From: Dastarcus helophoroides
Lineage: Eukaryota > Arthropoda > Insecta > Coleoptera > Bothrideridae
Length of the DNA stretch: 64,000 nucleotides
Direction: 5' to 3'
Assembly (NCBI GenBank): GCA_028583605.1
Contig: CM053327.1
Coordinates: 2,108,001-2,172,000 of the forward strand
In this document: piece after piece, positions 43,905 to 54,839 of the stretch
How the letters are laid out: every line of letters starts with the position of its first letter
How positions within the stretch are numbered: position 1 is the first letter of the stretch
Position numbers and translations under genes: made by a program
Notes under the pieces: model-generated
The model's input: the letters and a program-made list of their open reading frames with translations, nothing else
Told to the model about the DNA's origin: nothing
Database searches by the model: none

Positions 43905-44410
43905 TTTTTTTTAATACCGACTTTCCTTTCATAATTCTTATTTTCTATTTTGTAACAAATTTCGATATTAAGCTCAAAATTTCAAAAAAAATTGTATTTT
44001 AGTAAAAACTTTTCAAGGTATTTTGTGGAAAATTCGATTTCAAATTGTCGCCTTCTTTTCTAGTTGTTTGCTTCAGAACTCAAAATTTCTTCCTTTGGTG
44101 GAACTTTTGGTATTATATATGTATTTTTGAGTTTTCGCATGATCAAAAGTTATTTCGAAATTTCGACTATTTTCTCACAATTCAAAGTTCCACTTTCAAT
44201 ATTGTTCCTTTTTCGAGTAGTTTTTTTTTAATAAATTTTAAGCTTCTTTTGTAAGATTTCTGATCACGGCCTTGTCTGTTTTGGTAATTGTGATTTTGAC
44301 ATTTTAGTGCTTGTTTAAAGTATTTTGCCTTTTTATACCTTTTTAACCTATTCATTTTTGCCCAATTTAACGTTTTGTTCACCTTTTTAGCTTATTTAAT
44401 TGTGCCTAAA
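43905..44410. repeat. degenerate low-complexity block, T-rich
   Basis: Continuation of the block interrupted at 41592, with phrases such as TCAAAATTTCAAAAAAAATT and CGAAATTTCGACTATTTTC. Polarity matches the left side of the insertion. Confidence 0.7.
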
Positions 44411-45355
44411 ATCCGGTCTCTAATTATTAACCTTGACCGGCCCCGTGCCTCCTGAACAGGTTTTTACGAGTTTATAATACATACCTACAAGACAACGGCT
44501 TCAAATTTTTTCTATATTATTTCTAATAAAATATAAGTTAAACTTTAGATCGTGATTGTAGATAATTATAAATGCTGCATAAAATGATATTGATAATATG
44601 ATTGTTAGGGATATGATATTTTGGATCTGGATACGGATTAGGATATATTCTCAATATCATATCAGGTTTCGGTTACGGATGTGGATATGAAATTATTTCG
44701 ATAGTTTCGAATATTATGTAGCAAAAAAAAATCCTTAAGTCATATCTACTTAATAAAACGCAAGATTCTGACGGAACCGCTTGCTTAAGCAGGCCATTTT
44801 GCATATAGGTTCCCCATATAACGTAAATGAGCACTAAGAAAGAATTTTTAAAAAATTCATCCCGCAAGCCTGTCAATTACTGGATAAAATTGTTTATGAA
44901 AATTCCTTATTTGTTGGTAATAGTTGGTAATATGAAAATTGGTGTTTAGATTTCCGTTTACAAATATCAGTTAGTTGTATCAGCGTTTTTGGTAATTCAT
45001 TCCCTTAGGGAGTATTCTGCTTAAGGTAATAAAATGAATTCGTATTCAAGAGTAGAAAATATGCGACACAGATATCAATTTTCAGAAAAAAGTTTTAAAT
45101 TACGAACAGTGCCGAATATTATGAAGAGAAATGATGATAAATCATTAGGTACAAATGTCTTGAATTTCGTGAATCTAGGAGAGAAGCAAATAATGCTATC
45201 TGAGAATTTTTAAATATTTTCGAAGCAGTTAAACAGGTCTCAAACAGCAAATCATTTTTGTCTTCTCAGGAGCAACACTCCTCGAATAATTCCCATTAGA
45301 CTAAGAAAGATAAGCAATCAAGTATTGCTCTAAGTACACATGTAAAATTTTAAAT
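44411..45355. other. no recognisable gene; GGATAYGG-type simple repeat
   Basis: At 44609-44690 phrases GGATATGATAT, GGATCTGGATACGGATTAGG and GGTTACGGATGTGGATATG form a short imperfect array. The rest has no long open frame. Confidence 0.5.
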
Positions 45356-45359
45356 AGTT

Positions 45360-46460
45360 ACAATTAAAAAAATACTTAAATATTTATATTGAAAACTTAT
45401 TAAAACAATAAGACTTTATAAAAAAGGTCAAAAATTTAAAAAAGTCAACGTTTAAAATAACATTTTCAAAAAAATATCAAATTTTTAAACAAGCCGAATT
45501 TTAATGAAAAAAATTTGAAAATAATAAAGAAAGAATCTTGACTAAGTTTAAATTTTGAAGTCATAACTTTCACAAAAAATTTGAAATTTTCATGGAAAAA
45601 TTTAAATTTAAAAAAGGTTAGATTTTCAAATAAAATTAAAATGTTGAAGAAGAAGTACCAATATTTTTGAAATTCATGACTGAAAATTTGGAAAATTTTC
45701 TAAAAATTTCGAAATATTTAAAAAGTTTAAATTTTTAAAAGTAATACAAAATGCAAGTAGCCAAAATTTTGAAAAAAGTTTATTTAAAAAATTTTTTGTA
45801 TTTCAATAAAATCCGAAATTTTTGAAGTTTAAATATTGAAGAATGGCCAAAATTCTCAGATAAGTTGACATTTTCAAAAAAGTTGAAATTTGTAATAATT
45901 GAATGTTTCGGATATTTAAACTATTTTACTCAAAAATTTCAAGAAAATTTAAAAAAATTTTAAAATTTTTCATAGGTTAAAGTTTCTAAGGAAAAGTTGA
46001 AATTTTGAAAAAAACTGTAGACATTTTTAAAAATTCGAAATTTTTAAAAGTAAGAGGTAATTAAAATAAACAAGAAACTCTTGTACAAAATGTAAAAAAA
46101 ATGTCGCAATTTAAATAATGATGAATACTTCTAAAAATTTAAAATGAATTTTGCCATGGAAAAGAAGATTAAATTTTGAAAGTCTGGATTCAAAAAAGGT
46201 CTTCACTTTCAATAAAGTGGGAAAGATTTCTTAGAAAATAGAAATCTTACAAAAAAACTTGAAATTTTTAATAAGCCGAAATTTAAAAAAAAATGCCAAA
46301 TTTTTGAAAAATGTAAAGATTTATATCAAAATTTAAAAAAAAATGTGAAGTTTTAAAAATAGTATACATTTTTGGAAACAATTGAATTATAAAGAAGTCA
46401 ACATTTTTAAAAACAGTAAAAATTTTGAAAAGGTCAAAATTCGGAGAAAAAATTAACATT
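45360..46460. repeat. degenerate low-complexity block, A-rich
   Basis: A-rich phrases such as AAATTTTGAAAAAAGTT and AAAATTTGAAATTTTC with no coding potential. It is cut at its right side by a piggyBac-like MITE and continues A-rich for about 180 bases after it. Confidence 0.85.
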
Positions 46461-46465
46461 TTTAA

Positions 46466-46747
46466 CCTTTAAGCATAGACGAAGGGTCTCAGGGACCCCT
46501 TGGGTGCTGTTATTTTTGAGGAGTAATACATTTCATTTACCACTGTTTGCTAATAATTATAGCTCCCCATTAAAAAAGTGCAATTTTTTACTGTAAGTTG
46601 TTTTATTTTAGAACTATTTATCTTCTTCCAGCCCTGCTTTGTCAATTTTATTGGTATTTGCAGTACAAATTTTCCCTCAAATTAAAGAGTCTGTGAGACC
46701 CCATGTCCAGGCTAGTGTGATGAAAATAAAATGTCCCCACTTAAGGG
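46466..46747. mobile_element. piggyBac-like MITE
   Basis: Left end CCTTTAAG follows TTAA (46462-46465). Right end CTTAAGGG stops at 46747 and is followed by TTGA, one base away from the expected TTAA. GGGTCTCAGGGACCCC (46484-46499) near the left and GTGAGACCCCATG near the right are subterminal. Length 282 bp with no open frame of note. The TTAA target and CCYTTAAG ends fit piggyBac-mobilised MITEs. Confidence 0.6.
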
Positions 46748-46751
46748 TTGA

Positions 46752-47690
46752 AAAAAACACATATTTTAACAAGTCAAAATTTTGCAAAAGAGGTCCAAGT
46801 TTTGAAATAAAATTAAAATTTTGAAAAAGTTCAACACTTCAAAAACACGATTATTAAAAATTTTTAATGTTCAAGTTTTAAAAGAAACTTGAAATTCTCG
46901 ACAAGTAAAAGTTTGGAAAATTGTCGGAACTCGATTTGTGGACATGTTTCTTAATATCCTTCTATTTTTGAAATTTTAGTTTTATTGCCATATCCGATGA
47001 TTCATATTACTGAAAATCTCAACTTTTCCTCCAAAAATCTAAATCTCAACGTTAAGATTATTTCAAAATTCATATTTTTTTAAGATTTAAAGTTTTGTCT
47101 CAAAATTTTGTCTGTTTCTTCAAATTTTGTTTTTAGTTTCTCTAAAATGCGACTATTTTTTCAAATTTGACTACTCGCACAATTTGGTTTTTTTCTTTAT
47201 ATGTAATTTTCCCTGAAAATTTTCAAATTTTTTCTGAATTTCAAAGTTTTTTTCTAAGTTCGACCGATATTCTGAAATTTTTTAATTCCTATTGAATTCC
47301 GTTATTTTTCTTAACATAGGTCTTTTTATAAAAATATTTACCTCTCAGAATCAGAGTTTTAATGATATTTAACACTTTTTAGGGGGTATCACTTTCTGTC
47401 AAAATTTTGTGTTTACCTACCTCAAAATCCTAGTTTTACTAATTCCTGCAAATTCTTGTTAAAATTCGTCTTTTTTCGAAATTGCGGATTTCTTAGAAAT
47501 CCGTTTTTTTCTCAATACTTTGAATATTTGTTTAAAATTCGTCCTTATCGAAATCGACTTTTTTTCTCAAAAGTTTAGTTTTCTTGTAATTTGATTTTAT
47601 GTGCAAAATTTTCATCATTTTTGACGAAATTCGTCGTTTTCCACATAATTCATCTCCTAAAATTTCTATTTTTTTTTAAAATTCGCTCCT
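46752..47690. repeat. degenerate low-complexity block, A-rich then T-rich
   Basis: A-rich to about 46930, then T-rich (CTCAAAATTTTGTCTG, TTTCTTCAAATTTTG). The first part continues the block left of the MITE. Confidence 0.75.
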
Positions 47691-48640
47691 CACATAAGGT
47701 TACAACTATCAAATACGAAACCTTTTCTAAAAAAGTTGTTATGAATCTTAACAATACTTTTCTTCTAGGAGATTCTATCAATAGTGGTTATGGCTCAAAA
47801 TCAGTTTTTTCAGTCATCATCTGTCTACAATTTTGTTATCATTTTTAACCTTGTAATATTATGAGTCATAATAAACACGTTAACAAATATACCTAATGAT
47901 TTGCTAAGACTTTTGAGTTCATCATTGATAAATTCTAATTATTTATGTCGTGCACACAAAGAGAGCGAATCCCTTGTACAAGAGAATAATTACACCCCTC
48001 GTTTGAAATTACTGTGAATGGTAAGAAAGAAAGTTTCGCGAATTTCTCAAGCTAGAAGGCAAGCAATCTTTATTGTAACTCTCGAAGAGGAAAGTTTCTT
48101 GACACGCATATAATTTGCTCCTTCACACTGCTTAGGTATTTCTCCTTACTATATAGGAAAGTTCTGAGGTAGGTGAAATGAACTACTATTGTTTCACGTT
48201 AAGATTGTCAGTGCTCCAGGAATGTGCACGGATATCATAGACACTCGCCTTATCGAAGTGAATTATTATTACTAGATTATAAAAAGGGATGAATTTAATT
48301 GCAGATGTCTACAGCCATTGGAATATATGATGGACTAATGGGGAATCAGGTAGCGAGAGTGGACGTTTGTCTGATATTACATAACTGATTTGCTCAACGT
48401 AGTACCTATAATTTGAACTCGACAAAGGTCAGAGAAAATTTGTCAATTACGTTTGACACCTGTTATCCTTCCGCATTTGTGGTATTTGATATTTACTCAG
48501 GATAACAATTATTAACGTAGAAACATAGAAAAAGTTGTTTGGGAAATTAGCATTCTACTGTATTTTATTGTTACATGTGTACCCCATACAGTCTAAAGCA
48601 TTATTTCGAAGTCAGTCGTGAATATCCGTTACATACTTCA
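47691..48640. other. no recognisable gene
   Basis: Unique-looking sequence with no repeat structure or long open frame noted. Confidence 0.45.
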
Positions 48641-48644
48641 GTGT

Positions 48645-49130
48645 TATAACTAGCTACTTCCTCTTATAGCCCATTCGGCGAGGAAATCGCTATAGAGGTG
48701 AAAAATACAATCTAATCCAACAGCGATTTTATTATTGCAATCTGCAATATTGCAATCTATTGGTAGGCCAATTTTGAGCATATGTTCAAGTTGGCGCGGC
48801 GCGGGTGGCTGTGCGTCAGCCGCCCTTTTGATAAATATCTCGAGAGTGATTGGTCCTATAAAGAAAACACAAGGGACCATATTTATAGAAAAATATTTAA
48901 TTTAACTTTTTTATTAAACATATTTTTCTATAAATAAATATGTTATGAGTTATTCTAATGAAAATTTTTTACTTTTCAGTTTCTTCTTAATAGTTTCAGA
49001 ACGAATAGTACTTGTGGGTGACAGTTTTAATAAAAGTTATAGAACATAAAATTCTCTACAAATTTTGTAAATATTTTATTTTTCTAAAATTAATAGTTTG
49101 TGAGTTATAACGCCATGAAAATCCAGCGGT
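48645..49130 (-). repeat. dispersed repeat D2, copy A
   Basis: Reverse orientation relative to copies B and C. Landmarks on the minus strand: TTTCTATAAATATGG, AGGACCAATCACTCTCGAGA, ATTTATCAAAAGGGCGGCTG then ACGCACAGCC, and AATAAAATCGCTGTTGGATT. The open frame 48650-48880 (76 codons, minus) lies inside the repeat and has no recognised similarity. Confidence 0.75.
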
Positions 49131-49529
49131 CTTGATAAATTTTAACTTACGAATTTCGCCATCACTTAAAGTATATAACATAGTAAAGAACTACTTTAGA
49201 AATCGAATGTGTATTTATGCCAATGTTGCTTTTAACCACCAAACGCTAATTTGATAAGACAATATAAAATTGAATTTTCAATGAATTGCAGAAAAATTTT
49301 CATCACATTAATCTAATCTTGAATGAAATAGTAGAAGATGCAGACAGTAACTTTGACGGAGAAATAGATATAAGTAAACCTGGACCATAAAAAAAATCTT
49401 AAAATAGTTTTTCATCTTGCATTTTTACTGTGGATTAGACTTTCTGGAAATACCACCTTAAAAAAAACGCGCCGTGAACTTTACCTCTAAGGTGGTGAGG
49501 AAATAAGTTGAAACTACTTACTACCTATG

Positions 49530-49920
49530 CATGTTCATTGCTCTAAAACTGACACCACAAATTTAAGGAAAACCTTTTTAAAAAAATGTAGATTTTCTAA
49601 TTCTCTTACAATTTTGATAGTTACTGTTATGAATTATTCTTGTAAGCCTACTAATTTTACTAAACAAAAACTAAAAAATGAACACTTCAACGCTGTTACT
49701 CTTTTTAGAGTAACAGCCAAAATGAACATTTTTATGTTTATAGGTTCCTTGTAGTTTTTTCGCAAAACCAATTATTTTCGAAATATTTACAAAAACGTAT
49801 TTATCAAAATAATAGCTAGCGCACGACCACTTGGCGTCATAGACAGGATTGACCCACTAATAGGTTGTATTCATAAAATTGCTGTTGAATTATACTTCAA
49901 ATAAATTTTTCCCACTGTGT
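49530..49920 (+). repeat. dispersed repeat D2, copy B
   Basis: Landmarks: CAAAAACTAAAAAATGAACA, a TTCAACGCTGTTAC phrase, GTATTTATCAAAATAATAGC followed by TAGCGCACGACC, and CATAAAATTGCTGTTGAATT. Diverged from copy C but collinear with it over about 390 bases. Confidence 0.7.
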
Positions 49921-50309
49921 AACTGTGAAAAGAAAAAAAGGAAAAATGGAAAAGATCATATTTATGTAAAAATAAGTAGTTTAATATTTTTATTGGAAGA
50001 GATTTTTTAAACACATATTTTAAAATTATTACGCCAAAAAATTGTCACTCTTTGATTTTTTCTTAATCTAGTTCCATATACAGTAGGGTATAAAATTATC
50101 TATCAATTTTATAAAAACATTTTTTTAAAGATCATAGTTTATAAAAGCTATAATAACAAAAGATCTAAAATTATACCTGTTCTTCACTTGTCCAGTAAAT
50201 ATTGGAGCAATGAGATACTCCAGTTAAAATAAAATCTGCTGTCGATAAGTTAGCGTTTATTGCGCATACAATTTAATAAAACGCCGTTTTCTTGATTAAC
50301 TCAGATACT

Positions 50310-50725
50310 TATTTTATTATAGCTCTTAAATTATAAACTTTAGAAAAAAATGTTTTTTACAAAATGTGTGAATTTTTTGATGCTCTACAACTTTGATAAT
50401 AACTATTATCAATGTAGTGTTATTTGTTTACGAAAAACTAAAAAGAGAAAACAATTCAACGTTGTAACTTTTAAAATATTTATCCTATACAAAAATAATT
50501 TCAACAAAAATTATAAGTCATATATTTTTCTATAAATATGATTTTTTGTACTTTTTTAATAGGATCAACCATTATCGAGATAATAACATAAACGCGTTTA
50601 TCAAAATGGCGGCTAACGCACAGCTCCCCGCCAACTTAAATTTAATCTCAGAATTAACCAACTAATTGATTGCATCATAAAATCGCTGTTTGATTATGTT
50701 GTATAAAAAAAGCTTCGTCGACTCG
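50310..50725 (+). repeat. dispersed repeat D2, copy C
   Basis: Landmarks: CGAAAAACTAAAAAGAGAAA, TTCAACGTTGTAAC, TTTTTCTATAAATATGA, TTTATCAAAATGGCGGCTAA followed by CGCACAGC, and CATAAAATCGCTGTTTGATT. With A and B this makes three copies within 2.1 kb. Confidence 0.75.
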
Positions 50726-51285
50726 GCTATTAGCTCAGCGTCAAGGTGCTCTTGGTGTCACAAATTCAGTCACTAAATTAACTTAAATTTTTAATTCTAA
50801 TTCCTACTAATATTACTTATGACGTAATGGTATTTTTAGCGCAAAGCATTGTATAACTCGCTTTCCAAAACTGTCATAGAAAGAAAATTTCTGTCGAATT
50901 TTACGCTGTTCTGGTACTAGAATCTTTCTCATAAAATTGAAATGGTACAGACTGTATATTATATTTTATTTTCTTTAAATAACAGCTAAACTTTTGTTTT
51001 GATACAAATTTCTGTCAATTCCTATAGTTTGAAAAATATTTAATTTTAAACAATCTTCGAAACTGTTAATCTTACAAACCCGAAATTTGATAAATAGGTT
51101 GCCTTATATGATGTTGGTATCCCCTAAGAGAATATTTTTCCGAAATTCAACCACCAAAGAGGTGAAAATTTATATTAAATTATACACGTTTAGTCTTCGG
51201 GTTGTATGCTTACCATTAACAAATCAAATTTTTGTTTTGTATCCTTCTATGTTTAGAAGTAATTTGTTGGCAAACATTTCGAGAA
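50726..51285. other. no recognisable gene
   Basis: Unique-looking AT-rich sequence with a 70-codon open frame (51087-51299) of no recognised similarity. Confidence 0.4.
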
Positions 51286-51289
51286 TTTT

Positions 51290-53185
51290 TATAATTTAAA
51301 CTTTTTTCGAAATTTGCGCTTTTAAAAATTTAGGATTTTAGAAGATTTCACTAAAAATTCCTCATTTTTTTAAAATCTCGACATTTCTTCATAATTTTTT
51401 AAAATTTAACCTTTTTTCTTTCATAAATTTGGGCATTTTTTAAAATGCTGGTTTCATTTACATCGTTAGTGTTTTTGTAAGTTTTAACTTTCTATGAAAG
51501 CTTCGACATTTTTCAAAATTTTAAACGTTTTGCAAATTTTGACTGTTTGGAGAATTTCCAATCTCTTTAATATTTCGACTTTTTTTTTAACTTTTCAAAA
51601 TTTCTACTTTTTTAAAGATTTGGAATGTTTTTGAAAAGTACGTTTATATTTAAAACTTCAACATTTCAAATAATTCTTACGAAAACGACTTTTTTTGAAG
51701 GTTTTCATTTTTTTTTAAATGGATCCTTTTTTCAAAGGTTTACTTTTTTAAAAGTTTTTGCTTCGATGTTCTTATGCATATACTCAAGTGCCTATTTCAG
51801 AAAATTTAAAAAATTAATGCAAGGTGTACAAACTATTCCAAGTTTTTGGAAAAGTCACAACTTTAGAGTCAAAATGTTCAAAAAAAATTAAAATGTTAAA
51901 TAAATCCAAACATTTTAACAAAAATAAAAATTTTGAAAAATGGAGAAATTTCCATGAAAAATAAAAATTTTTAATATTCAAATTTTCAAAAATATGCCAC
52001 TTTTAAAAAAATCGTATTTAATTTTTAAACAGGTCTGTAAAAAATTTTGAAAAATGGAGAAATTTTTATAAAAAGAAAAACTTTTAAAAAATCGAATTTT
52101 CAAAAATATGGGAATCATAAAAATGTCAAAAAAGTGAAAATTAAAAAAAATAATAATTTCCCGAAAACTTCAGTCTTAAAAAAGCCGTGCAATTTAGAAC
52201 ATCTAATTTTTAAAAAGCACAAAACGGAAAAATTTTCATTACTTTGAAAAATATATGAATTTTCAAAAAATATCGCACTTCTAAAAATCCCAATTTTTCA
52301 AAAAAGAAAATCCGAAAAAAAGCAGAAATTTTACAGAAAAATTTTGAGAAATGTGGAAATCTTTAAAAAAGAATGGTGAAATTTTCAAAAATATTAGAAA
52401 TTATAAAACTGTTTCAAATAATATTAAAAAAAAAAGTTTTCCGAAAAAGTCAAATTTTGAAAAAAATAGATAAATTCTAAAAATTGGTTAAAATTTTAAA
52501 TGGCATTTAAAAAAAAACTTAAAATTTTGGAAATGAAGAGAAAATTTAAAAATATGTCAAAATTTTGAAAAATTTCGAAATTTCAATACAAACATTTCAA
52601 ATTTTATTAAAAAACGAAAATTTAAAAAAAGTAACAAGGTTTCAGAAAAGGTTTGAAAAAGTCGAAATTTGCCACAAAAACGGTGGAAAAAGTCAAGAAT
52701 TGAAAAAACAATCAAAAATTTGAAAAAAAATATCGAAATTATCAATAAAGTCAAGATTTTTATAAAAAAACGAATTTGTCCAAAAAATTGAAATTTCTGA
52801 AATTTCAAAAAAGGTCGAAACATTCGAAAGGATCCAACTTTCTAAAAGTTGAAGTCGACATTTTAAAAAAGTAGAAAATTTCGTAAAACATCGAAATTTG
52901 AAAAAGAGTGTAAATTCTGGAAAAATAACTCCCAATTCTGAAAAAAAATCGTTAAAGAATTTTAACTTTTAAAAAAATTAGACATTTTCAAAAAAATGTA
53001 ATTCTTAAAAATCGAATTTTTTATAGTGTTGCAATCTTCGAAGTTTAATAAAAATAACCCAACTTTTTAGCAGAAGCGGAAGTTTTTTATTAAATGATGT
53101 CGAATTTTGAAGAAGGCAAAATGTATGAAAAAGTCTAAAATTTGAAGTAAATAAAAATTTGTTTTAAAAAATAGTAAAAAGAGGG
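51290..53185. repeat. degenerate low-complexity block, T-rich then A-rich
   Basis: T-rich up to about 51790 (TTTTCAAAATTTTAAACG, ATTTCGACTTTTTTTTT), then A-rich from about 51850 (AAAATTTTGAAAAATGG recurs at 51924-51945 and 52040-52062). Polarity is reversed relative to 14770-17335, so T-then-A arrangements exist as well as A-then-T. Confidence 0.85.
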
Positions 53186-53224
53186 AGATTATGAGAGGCT
53201 CGTCTCTCTGGTTCAGAAGTCATG

Positions 53225-53347
53225 CTGTATTTGTATGATACATTGAATACCGAATAAATTTACCGATGTATCGAAACATATCGATTTATATTTTCTATAA
53301 ATCAATGGAATACAGCATCGATGTTTTAAAAATGTTGTGCATCCCTA
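53225..53347. mobile_element. orphan hAT-like terminus
   Basis: CGATGTATCGAAACATATCG and GCATCGATGTTTTAAAAATG precede GTTGTGCATCCCTA at 53334-53347. Reversed, this starts TAGGGATGCACAAC, followed by ACATCGATG-type subterminal repeats, a known pattern of some hAT MITEs. No opposite end was found. Confidence 0.45.
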
Positions 53348-53489
53348 GTGGAGAAGTGAATGTAAACGCCAAGATGCGTACGTCCAAAAGGTCTGCCTAT
53401 TGTGAAATATGGCGTTATTGGATCTTACGCAGACAAAGTCACGAGGGTCAGCTTGTTTAAAATAAAAGTTTAAGTTCTAATTTTAGTGC

Positions 53490-53900
53490 GTAGTTTCAAG
53501 AAAAAGTTAACATTTCTGTCCTGAAATTTTTCTTCTTTTGTTTAAACTCAAAATTTCGACTATTTGATCAAAACTTTATATTTTTTAGAAGGGATCGAAC
53601 TTCTAAATAAAATACACATCTTCATAATTCTTCTTAACAAATTTAGTTTGTACATTCCAATTTTTACTTTGATTCATGATAGGACTCTTTCTAAAAATAC
53701 TAAATTTTTCCTGCAAGATTAAAATTTGAAATAAAAATAACAATTTTGAGTTTAAACTCGGAATTTTAAAAAAATAGGCAAAGTTTCTTTGCTAAACGAA
53801 GTTTTCACTTAAAATTTACAAATTCGGTTTCTTTTTTCACAAAATTTCTTGCAAAACTACATTTTTTCTAGAAAGAATGGAAAAGTTAACAAACCATAAT
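53490..53900. repeat. degenerate low-complexity block, mixed polarity
   Basis: Weaker version of the same style (CTCAAAATTTCGACTATTTG, AAAATTTGAAATAAAAAT). Confidence 0.5.
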
Positions 53901-54835
53901 CATGTAAATAAAGAAGACTTCTGCCCAATTTCCTCTAAAGTACGTTCACATTATGTCCACAACAGCCATTATTAAGTTATTACATACACATTGTTTTGCC
54001 GGGGCAGTTGCACTTGATAAGCTTGGATATTTATAAACTTATAACAAATTCACAAGGTATTTTCGAATCCAATTTCGCACACATATATGATAAATGAGTA
54101 GCACGGACATCGAATTAGCTCAACGTTTCTCCATCCTCGATAATTTATTAAAGTACCGCATCGGCCATCGGCAAAAACAACTTATTTTAACTTACGCTTT
54201 ACATAAAATACAACTCTAACGAAATTTCCATGTAACCCTACGACCAAGTCCTTTATTCGTTAAGGGAGATTTGCATTTAACGGTTTATTGATTCTGAAAA
54301 CGAAATATAAAACACAACTCCCTCAACTATTTATTAAATAAAATAGTCGCCGCCGATGTAAATGGAAATAATGGAATATAATAAATCTTTCCTATTGTTG
54401 AATCTCGTTGGTTTTACGTGGCCGCCTCGAGAATTATGCGATTCTTTGAAGTGTTTGTATTTATGTTGTGGGTTTTGTTGAAGTTCTACAATTAAATTTA
54501 TAGTATACACCAGGGAGAAGAGTGTATTTGATAAAAGTTTCTTAATTGCTACAGCACAAAGCGCATCTCCTTTCATTTTCTCGAATAGAGCTTAAACAGT
54601 AATAACGTGGGCTTCTATAAGTTCATAGGGTGAATATGGTAATTAAAATTGCTGCTACTTCGAAGTTGTTGTTCTGGAAGGTTTAAATATTACCTATTGT
54701 ACCAAAATATTAAGTTTTAAATTATTTGACGAGTTTATGAAATAAAATGTCACTACTTATTTGACAAAAATGTACAGTCGATTTTCGTATTTAAAGAAAA
54801 AATGAATTTTCTTCAGCTTTTCGCTCTTCTGGAAG
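53901..54835. other. no recognisable gene
   Basis: Less AT-rich, unique-looking. An 80-codon minus-strand open frame (54334-54576) shows no known motif. Confidence 0.45.
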
Positions 54836-54839
54836 TTAT

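Noticed and set aside
48650..48880. 76-codon minus-strand frame as a small gene
   Set aside because: It lies inside dispersed repeat D2, and the frame is not kept in copies B and C.
52557..52935. Overlapping minus-strand frames of 88 and 80 codons
   Set aside because: Same explanation: Phe-rich frames in an A-rich block.
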